Of a stretch of 64,000 nt of DNA, positions 58,933 through 64,000 are shown one piece after another. This stretch comes from Streptomyces qinzhouensis. Its GTDB lineage: Bacteria > Actinomycetota > Actinomycetes > Streptomycetales > Streptomycetaceae. The notes beneath the pieces are model-generated. The model saw only the letters and a program-made list of their open reading frames with translations, was not told the origin of the DNA and searched no databases. The stretch's first letter is position 1. Every line of letters begins with the position of its first letter. The stretch covers positions 8,060,001 to 8,124,000 of the forward strand of contig NZ_CP042266.1 of assembly GCF_007856155.1 (NCBI RefSeq), written 5' to 3'. The position numbers and the translations under genes were made by a program.

Positions 58933-59513
58933 GCGGCGCATCCGACCTGTGGGGAGAATGGCGGAGACACAACGCCCGAGGAGTACGCGGAGCCGAAGCC
59001 CTCCACACCGAGATCGACCGCATCGCCCGCGCCGGAGGCATCACCTCACCCGTCACCACCACCCGCGGCCTCACAGCCCGCCTCCACTACCTCGACAGCC
59101 CCGCCGGCCGCGCCGAACTCACCGCCCGAGGCATCAGCCGCCGTCTGCTGCGCTCCTGGGAGCGGGGCACCACCCCCTCCGCGGCCAAACTGCAGGCCGT
59201 CGACACCGCCTACCGGAACAGACGCCGCCGGAACATCGTGCGCTCGGGCGCGCTGAAACGCATCCTCGACAACAACGGCCACGGCCGCCGGATGGAAATC
59301 TTCCCCGTCGACCAAGCCGCCGTCCCCGAGAAATACCGCCGCCCCCTCTCCGACCGCTCCGTCCGGGCCCGCCACATCTGGGACGACGCCGTCAGAGCAT
59401 GGGCCGCCGACGACCTCGACACCCTCGACGACATCTGGGACGACGTCATCTCCGAACTCGACTCCGGCTTCGCCGCCTACGCCTACGTCAGCGCCATCGG
59501 AATCGGCGCCTGA
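58929..59513 (+). CDS. small HTH protein, terminal-protein-like (194 aa)
   Basis: GTG 58929 overlaps the upstream stop (GTGA), so the two genes form one operon. After DLWGEWRRHNARGVRGAEALH comes an HTH-like TARGISRRLLRSWERGTTPSAAKLQ with a basic RNRRRRN tail. A middle FPVDQAAVPEKYRRPL segment follows, then a strongly acidic C-terminus (DDLDTLDDIWDDVISELDSGF). Size and order (HTH, basic stretch, acidic end) recall the 185-residue Tpg terminal proteins encoded just after tap in linear Streptomyces replicons, but I cannot claim homology by eye. A DNA-binding partner of the upstream protein is the safe reading. Confidence 0.6.
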   Translation: MSGASDLWGEWRRHNARGVRGAEALHTEIDRIARAGGITSPVTTTRGLTARLHYLDSPAGRAELTARGISRRLLRSWERGTTPSAAKLQAVDTAYRNRRRRNIVRSGALKRILDNNGHGRRMEIFPVDQAAVPEKYRRPLSDRSVRARHIWDDAVRAWAADDLDTLDDIWDDVISELDSGFAAYAYVSAIGIGA

Positions 59514-59771
59514 CCCCGCGAAGGCCCGGCGCCGCCCCGCACCGTCGCCACGTGAACAGAAACAGTTCAGGCACGGATCCGGCACGGGGGTCCGATGCGC
59601 ACCCGCGTCGGCGGCCCCGACCCGCACGTTCGGCCCGTCCGGGAACCTCTTGTCCTCGGCCGCCTACCGCGGTGTCGCGGCGGCATCGGTGATCCGGCCG
59701 CCGGATGCCGCGGCCGATGCCCGCCGAGGCCCCGGACCACGAGCACCGGGACGCCGCCGGGACCACCGGAC

Positions 59772-60326
59772 TCACGGCCGGCCGCCGAGCCCCGTCCGGT
59801 GGACACCGCGAGGCGAGAACGTCATCGGCCCTATCCACCCCTGGCGGACAAGGGCAATCCGGGACGGCAGCGGCGACACCGGGTCGACCGCCCTCCCGCG
59901 CGCCCAGTTCTCGAACAGCCCCTCGGTCGTCTCGACGGCGGACACCACCATCGTCACCTTCAGCCCCCCGTCGCTCCAGGTGTTCCACAGCGCCCAGCCC
60001 CTGGGCCCGGGCTCGACACCGATCCGCGCACACACCACCTCGTACGCCTCCTCCACCCCGGCCGGCATGGTCCCGGGCTTCAGCACCGAGGCTCCGGCGA
60101 GGCGGATCGGCGGCCGGTCCTCCTCCAGACAGCCGTCGCCCTCGAAGTGGTAACGGCGCAGCGCCCGGGCCGGCGCGTTCACGCTGCGCTGCAGCGGTGT
60201 CGCTTCCTCCGGGTCCGCCCCGAGGACGAGCCATCCTTCGTTGGACGCCTCCGCGCCGACACGGTCGGCCAGGCGCTCGATCTCCCGCAGGTAGTCCGGT
60301 TCGCCGGGCTCGGGTGGTGAGGTCAT
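59772..60326 (-). CDS. conserved-looking hypothetical protein (184 aa)
   Basis: ATG 60326 starts MTSPPEPGEPDYLREIERLADRVG; longer upstream reading is low-complexity. The sequence is compositionally normal, with predicted strands NEGWLVLGADPEEATPLQ, HFEGDGCLEEDRPPIRLA, VVCARIGVEPGPRGWALWNTW and LKVTMVVSAVETTEGLFE. I recognise no family, catalytic motif or membrane segment. It has no clear ribosome site and stands alone on this strand, diverging from the DUF1330 gene. Confidence 0.6.
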   Translation of the reverse strand: MTSPPEPGEPDYLREIERLADRVGAEASNEGWLVLGADPEEATPLQRSVNAPARALRRYHFEGDGCLEEDRPPIRLAGASVLKPGTMPAGVEEAYEVVCARIGVEPGPRGWALWNTWSDGGLKVTMVVSAVETTEGLFENWARGRAVDPVSPLPSRIALVRQGWIGPMTFSPRGVHRTGLGGRP

Positions 60327-60559
60327 GGCCCGAGGTCTCACACCCCGCCGCCCGCGCCGACAGGCATTATCGACCCGCCGTACCGCCCTCCCGCTCCCTC
60401 GGGCGGAGGCCGTGACACGACCCGGACCGGTGGCGGCATTCCCCGGCAGCGGGCCCGGCGCCGGGGCCATGACCTGACAGGTCATCGATCCTGCCGCCGG
60501 CTTCTGACAGCATCGAACACGACGACACCCACCCGATCCCCGGTCGAGGAGCACCAGCC

Positions 60560-60922
60560 ATGCCCGCCTACGCTCTCGGAAACCTGATACCCCCGGCCCG
60601 CCTCGCCGACGAGGTGCTCAGCTACATGGAACGCATCCAGGCGACGCTCGACCCCTTCGACGGCCGGTTCCTCGTCCACGGTGCCCCCGAGCGCGAGGTC
60701 CGCGAGGGCGACTGGCCCGGGGCGCTCGTGATCATCGGCTTTCCCTCGATGGACGCGGCGCGCGGCTGGTACGACTCCCCGGCCTACCAGGAGCTCATTC
60801 CCCTGCGCACCCGCCACATGACGGGCGACATCCTGCTGATCGACGGAGTGGGGGAGGGGTACGAGGCAGCGGCCACGGCGGCGTTTCTGCGCGAGGCACA
60901 GGCCGCCGGCGAGCGGACCTGA
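60560..60922 (+). CDS. DUF1330 (dimeric alpha-beta barrel) protein (120 aa)
   Basis: ATG 60560 has GAGGAGCACC upstream. It contains VLSYMERIQATLDPFDGRFLVHG, WPGALVIIGFPSMDAARGWYDSPAYQELIPLR and DILLIDGV, the hallmark DUF1330 pattern of a ferredoxin-like dimer. Function in this family is poorly known; some members are stress- or catabolism-linked. It stands alone on the strand and shows no link to the cluster. Confidence 0.88.
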   Translation: MPAYALGNLIPPARLADEVLSYMERIQATLDPFDGRFLVHGAPEREVREGDWPGALVIIGFPSMDAARGWYDSPAYQELIPLRTRHMTGDILLIDGVGEGYEAAATAAFLREAQAAGERT

Positions 60923-61133
60923 CCCGCAGACGGCCCGCGGCCCCCTCCGGCCGGCGGCGAAGCCGGCACCCCTGAGCACCCGTCACCGGCCGCGCACCCA
61001 CGGGACGTTCACCTCGGGCACGCGGGTAGCCCACCGGAACGAACCGACTGCCTCCGAGAAGTGTCCCGCCATCCGCCACCGGGCCTTGGACGTTTCCCAG
61101 GTGCGGCCACGGGTCCTGGCCGCGGTGGGGCGC

Positions 61134-61808
61134 TCACTCACCGAAGAGGCCTCGCAGGCCGGCCCGTGCTGCCACCGCGATCGTGAACGAGTCCGTGATG
61201 ACGTCCGTGGCGATCATTCGCTGAAGTTCGGCCCAGGACACTACGGCCGACTTTCTGATGCCCTCGGCCCTGTCGAGCGGTCCGGTCCGCGAGATACGGG
61301 CGGCGTACAGCTCGACGTCGTCACCGAGGAGACCGGTGTCCGCGTGGAACCGGCCCAGCGGAATCACCTCCTCGGCCTCCGCCCCGATCTCCTCCCGAAG
61401 TTCCCGGGCCACGCTTTCCGCCCCGGAGATCCCCGGTTCTCCCATGCCTCGCGGTACCTCCCAGTGCCAGGACCGTGTCGCGTGCCGGTAGTGCTCGATC
61501 ACGACGATCGCGTTGTCGGGGCCGAGCAGGGGCAGGATCACCACTCCAGGGCCCGCCGACGTGGGGACCACACGTGTGTACAGCCCCAGGGCACCGCCGG
61601 GAAACCGCACCGCGTCTCGGACCAGCGTGATGAAGCGATCGGAGTAGACCACTCCGACCCCGTCCTCCGCACCCTCCGTACCGTCTTCCGAAAGGGTGCG
61701 CCGTGCCGCCCGGATCTCGTCCGGATCAAAGAGGATCTCGACACCGTCAGGACAGTTGCGAAACAGCTCCGGCCTGGTCCGGCGCAGAAGCTCGTACGCT
61801 GTCGTCAT
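61134..61808 (-). CDS. NUDIX hydrolase, ADP-ribose-pyrophosphatase-like (224 aa)
   Basis: ATG 61808 with CCGGAGAGCG upstream. The NUDIX box spans GMGEPGISGAESVARELREEIGA. The metal-binding REL-EE core is intact, but the first conserved Glu (G-x5-E) is replaced by Ile. Preceding WHWEVPRGMGEPG is typical of ADP-ribose/nucleotide-sugar pyrophosphatases. The N-terminal 90 residues (ELLRRTRPELFRNCPDG...VVYSDRFITLVRDAVRFPG) are a family-specific domain. It lies 109 bp downstream of the 508-residue protein gene in the same direction, probably co-transcribed. Confidence 0.88.
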   Translation of the reverse strand: MTTAYELLRRTRPELFRNCPDGVEILFDPDEIRAARRTLSEDGTEGAEDGVGVVYSDRFITLVRDAVRFPGGALGLYTRVVPTSAGPGVVILPLLGPDNAIVVIEHYRHATRSWHWEVPRGMGEPGISGAESVARELREEIGAEAEEVIPLGRFHADTGLLGDDVELYAARISRTGPLDRAEGIRKSAVVSWAELQRMIATDVITDSFTIAVAARAGLRGLFGE

Positions 61809-61917
61809 CGCTCTCCGGCTTCTCGTCGGGCACGGGTTCCGCAACACTTCGGCGGGCTCTGGTACCCGGCGTCCCCGACGTGCGGGACCCCGAGGTATCC
61901 GGTTCCCGGCGTTCCGC

Positions 61918-63444
61918 TCAGTATTCCGGGATTTCCTGGGTCGTCGAGGACCCCGTCGCGGCCCCGGCCGCCCGCGTCTCACGGTACCCCGGCAGTCGCC
62001 GGACCAGCTCCTGAAGCTGTTCCCACTCCCGCACACTGTCGAAGCGGATGGCCGCGATCTCCCGCGCGAACTTCTGCTCGCGCCGCCCGGCGGCACGATT
62101 GCGAAGGATCAGTTGCACGGATCCACCGTAGGCACCCGCGACCGCACCCCCCAGACTTCCGGTGACCGCCCAGGCGCCGTCACCGGTTACCGCCGTGATC
62201 ATCGATCCGCCGATACTGACCGCCACCTCCACCACAGGCGCCCATCGGGTCTCGCCGGAAGCGTCCGACCGACGGCGTTGCGACAGGGCGACAATCCGGG
62301 AGTTGAGTCCGACATAACCGCTGAACACCTGGTGCACACGCTCCTGGAACGTGCCCGGGTCCGCCACGAGGGTGTCGAAGGCGGACATGTACACCTGCCA
62401 TTCGTCGGTCTGCCGCAGCGTCCGGACATCCTCCAGCTCCAGCGCATCGATGCCGGCCGGGGTCAGACGGTCCTGCACGGTGGCAAAGATCTGGCGCTGC
62501 AGATACCGCACCACCTCCTCCGGATCCCGTATGACGTCCTGGGACGTCTGCACGCGAAGATCCCGCCACTCCTGGAGAATCACACGGCGGAGGCTGTCGG
62601 CCGGCGTGAGCGGGTACATCTCGAGGGCATCGGCCAGGTTCACGTTGTAGATGAGGTCGAGGAGTTGCTTGACTTCTCCGGCGAACGGCTTGCGCCGGTC
62701 GAACCTGCCGTCGGACACCCGCGATCCCGGGAGGGAAACGAACCGTTCGTACAGATGGTTGCGCGTGACGAGCGCGCCCTGTGTGCGTAACTCATTGCTG
62801 CTCTGGACCACTTCGCCGATCCGCTCGGAGAACGGACCGAGAAGGTCCGCACGGACACCGAGTTGAGAGGCCAGCAGCGGGATGTCCTTCGCGGTCAGTC
62901 CCTGCACCCGGGCCGCGAAAGGATTGAACAGAGCACTCCGGGCATCACGGACATTCTCCTGGTCGTTCCAGGACATGCGCACACATGTCATCCGCTCGCC
63001 GGACGGCATGCTCTCGACCGTGTCACGCCAGGCATTGAAGCCCGCCTCGTCCAGGTCCATGCCGGCGGGCCGTTCGGTGGGCTCCCGCTCGTTCAACAGG
63101 AAGGGAATGAGTGCCCCCTCGGCCAGCAGCTGCTGGTGCGCGCGCCGGGCGGAACCGCCCTCGACCAGATCGCGGCTCATCGCCGGGTTGTTGTAGAAGA
63201 AGACCCGGTTGGCCACCACCTGGCGGGTGTTGATGAGACTGCGGAAGTACTCGGCCCGGACATCCCGCTCCCGCTCCGCCGCGACCTCCCGGAAGCCCTT
63301 CCCCCGCCTCACCATCCTCTTGGTCAGCTCGGCTCCGGCCCACTGATTGTCCAGCGACTGCGCGAGCACCGCGCCCGGCAGTAATCCGTCGGGCCGCACC
63401 CGTATCACCCGGCCCTGCGCCGCCTGCCCGTGTTCCCCCGACAT
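61918..63444 (-). CDS. uncharacterised protein with C-terminal glycine-zipper segment (508 aa)
   Basis: ATG 63444 has CCGGAGGTTGTC upstream. The protein is mostly helical and charged (ELTKRMVRRGKGFREVAAERERDVRAEYFRSLI near residue 40), without catalytic motifs I recognise. Near residue 420 comes a hydrophobic Gly/Ala stretch (VEVAVSIGGSMITAV, VTGSLGGAVAGAYGGSVQ) like a glycine zipper or membrane-inserting hairpin, then a basic helix. It precedes the NUDIX gene on the same strand. The pairing of a large uncharacterised protein with a nucleotide-processing enzyme is the only functional clue. Confidence 0.75.
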   Translation of the reverse strand: MSGEHGQAAQGRVIRVRPDGLLPGAVLAQSLDNQWAGAELTKRMVRRGKGFREVAAERERDVRAEYFRSLINTRQVVANRVFFYNNPAMSRDLVEGGSARRAHQQLLAEGALIPFLLNEREPTERPAGMDLDEAGFNAWRDTVESMPSGERMTCVRMSWNDQENVRDARSALFNPFAARVQGLTAKDIPLLASQLGVRADLLGPFSERIGEVVQSSNELRTQGALVTRNHLYERFVSLPGSRVSDGRFDRRKPFAGEVKQLLDLIYNVNLADALEMYPLTPADSLRRVILQEWRDLRVQTSQDVIRDPEEVVRYLQRQIFATVQDRLTPAGIDALELEDVRTLRQTDEWQVYMSAFDTLVADPGTFQERVHQVFSGYVGLNSRIVALSQRRRSDASGETRWAPVVEVAVSIGGSMITAVTGDGAWAVTGSLGGAVAGAYGGSVQLILRNRAAGRREQKFAREIAAIRFDSVREWEQLQELVRRLPGYRETRAAGAATGSSTTQEIPEY

Positions 63445-63790
63445 GACAACCTCCGGATGATCTGCCGCGACGGCCGGGTACGCAGCCGGCGGATGGGCGG
63501 ACTTCGCCCCGTGAACCCCCTGCGAGCAGCCCAACCAGGCTGTTTACCGGCACACTTGACCCCCCGCGGGTAGCCGGATCCTACCGTCTCGAACGATCGG
63601 AAGCCTGGGGAACGACAAGGGACCGCACGACCCGGTACAGCCCGTGAACGGGGTGCGACGGCCCGCCCCGAGGCCCGGCACGACCATGACGCCGACCGGG
63701 CCGACGAAGAGGCCTCCTGGCGCACCGCCGTGGCCGGCTCCACCCCGCACGCGGCCCCGGCCAACGGGCCGCGGAGCAGGGAACGGAGGA
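63445..63790. other. divergent gap before the last partial gene
   Basis: No gene supported. It includes the leader of the 508-residue protein gene. I see no clear promoter or repeat. Confidence 0.35.
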
Positions 63791-64000
63791 ATGGCGGCCA
63801 TACGGAGCGAGGACCCTTCGGGCGAACCATCCGGACGACTCCGCGTGGTCCACGACGCATGGGCCACCGGGGTGGCCGAGGCACGGGCACGCGGACTCTC
63901 GGGAAACACCGGACTGCCCGAGGAACAGCGGACGCGGTTGATCGGCCGGACCGATGCCGTGGCGCAGTACCCGTTGCCCCGGAGCGAGCCGGGGCAGGGC
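63791..64000 (+). CDS. hypothetical protein, N-terminal fragment (runs off the window)
   Basis: ATG 63791 follows GGGAACGGAGGA and the frame stays open to the end (70 residues): MAAIRSEDPSGEP..., then VVHDAWATGVAEARARGLSG and EEQRTRLIGRTDAV. Composition is normal for coding sequence and there is a usable, if tightly spaced, ribosome site. An in-frame ATG at 63686 lacks one. No family recognised from the fragment. Confidence 0.5.
   Translation, partial: MAAIRSEDPSGEPSGRLRVVHDAWATGVAEARARGLSGNTGLPEEQRTRLIGRTDAVAQYPLPRSEPGQG

Noticed and set aside
1..64000. tRNA, rRNA, riboswitch, CRISPR and IS elements
   Set aside because: None could be recognised by reading; short structured RNAs could be missed without covariance-model searches.

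Overview
The window is very GC-rich (estimated by eye at over 70%), with strong third-position C/G bias, AGGAG-type ribosome sites, GTG/TTG starts, ATGA operon overlaps and SARP/LAL regulators. All of this points to a Streptomyces or close Streptomycetaceae chromosome. Nearly all of it is a hybrid meroterpenoid cluster. From memory, the gene content closely resembles the clusters for furanonaphthoquinone I plus endophenazines (Streptomyces cinnamonensis DSM 1042) and for furaquinocin. No database comparison was made.

Layout. 1-5.7 kb holds regulation: a partial LAL activator, an orphan acyl-CoA carboxylase epsilon-like gene and two SARPs, one with a TTA codon. 6.3-9.8 kb holds an adenylation-less C-C-TE protein behind a six-unit SARP-type repeat and a translationally coupled small ORF. 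9.9-17.6 kb is a complete mevalonate operon plus NphT7-type acetoacetyl-CoA synthase, supplying IPP/DMAPP. 17.8-18.6 kb is a zinc-ribbon/HTH regulatory pair. 18.9-22.6 kb is a CreE/CreD-type nitrous-acid pair. 22.7-27.1 kb holds an NTF2-like protein, an exporter, a short-chain prenyl diphosphate synthase and ABBA prenyltransferase 1. 27.2-41.6 kb is bounded by a perfect 1205-bp inverted repeat, each arm carrying a 1,3,6,8-tetrahydroxynaphthalene synthase and its leader. Between the arms are cupin, aminotransferase and flavodoxin-like quinone genes, a full phenazine operon (phzB-C-D-E-F-G-B), a methyltransferase and an ANL ligase. 42-49.3 kb holds an ECF41 sigma factor, a class II terpene-cyclase-like protein, a four-helix membrane protein, a second methyltransferase and ABBA prenyltransferases 2 and 3. 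50-54.5 kb is a serine-specific C-A-PCP-TE NRPS behind another SARP-type repeat array.

How the parts may work together. Malonyl-CoA is turned into THN, then flaviolin (cupin), then an amino-naphthoquinone (aminotransferase), with methylation. The amino group could be lost by diazotisation using nitrite from the CreE/CreD pair and the ANL enzyme. Geranyl or dimethylallyl groups from the mevalonate operon are attached by the ABBA enzymes. In parallel, chorismate goes through PhzC/E/D/F/B/G to a phenazine carboxylate, which one ABBA enzyme and a methyltransferase probably decorate.

From about 54.7 kb rightward the genes look unrelated to the cluster: a secreted protein, a methyltransferase, a VOC/ArsR pair, NUDIX and hypothetical proteins. 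Among them is one unusual two-gene operon at 57.5-59.5 kb: an HTH protein with motifs reminiscent of family-B DNA polymerases, followed by a small terminal-protein-like HTH protein. No tRNA, rRNA, insertion sequence or CRISPR array was recognised.
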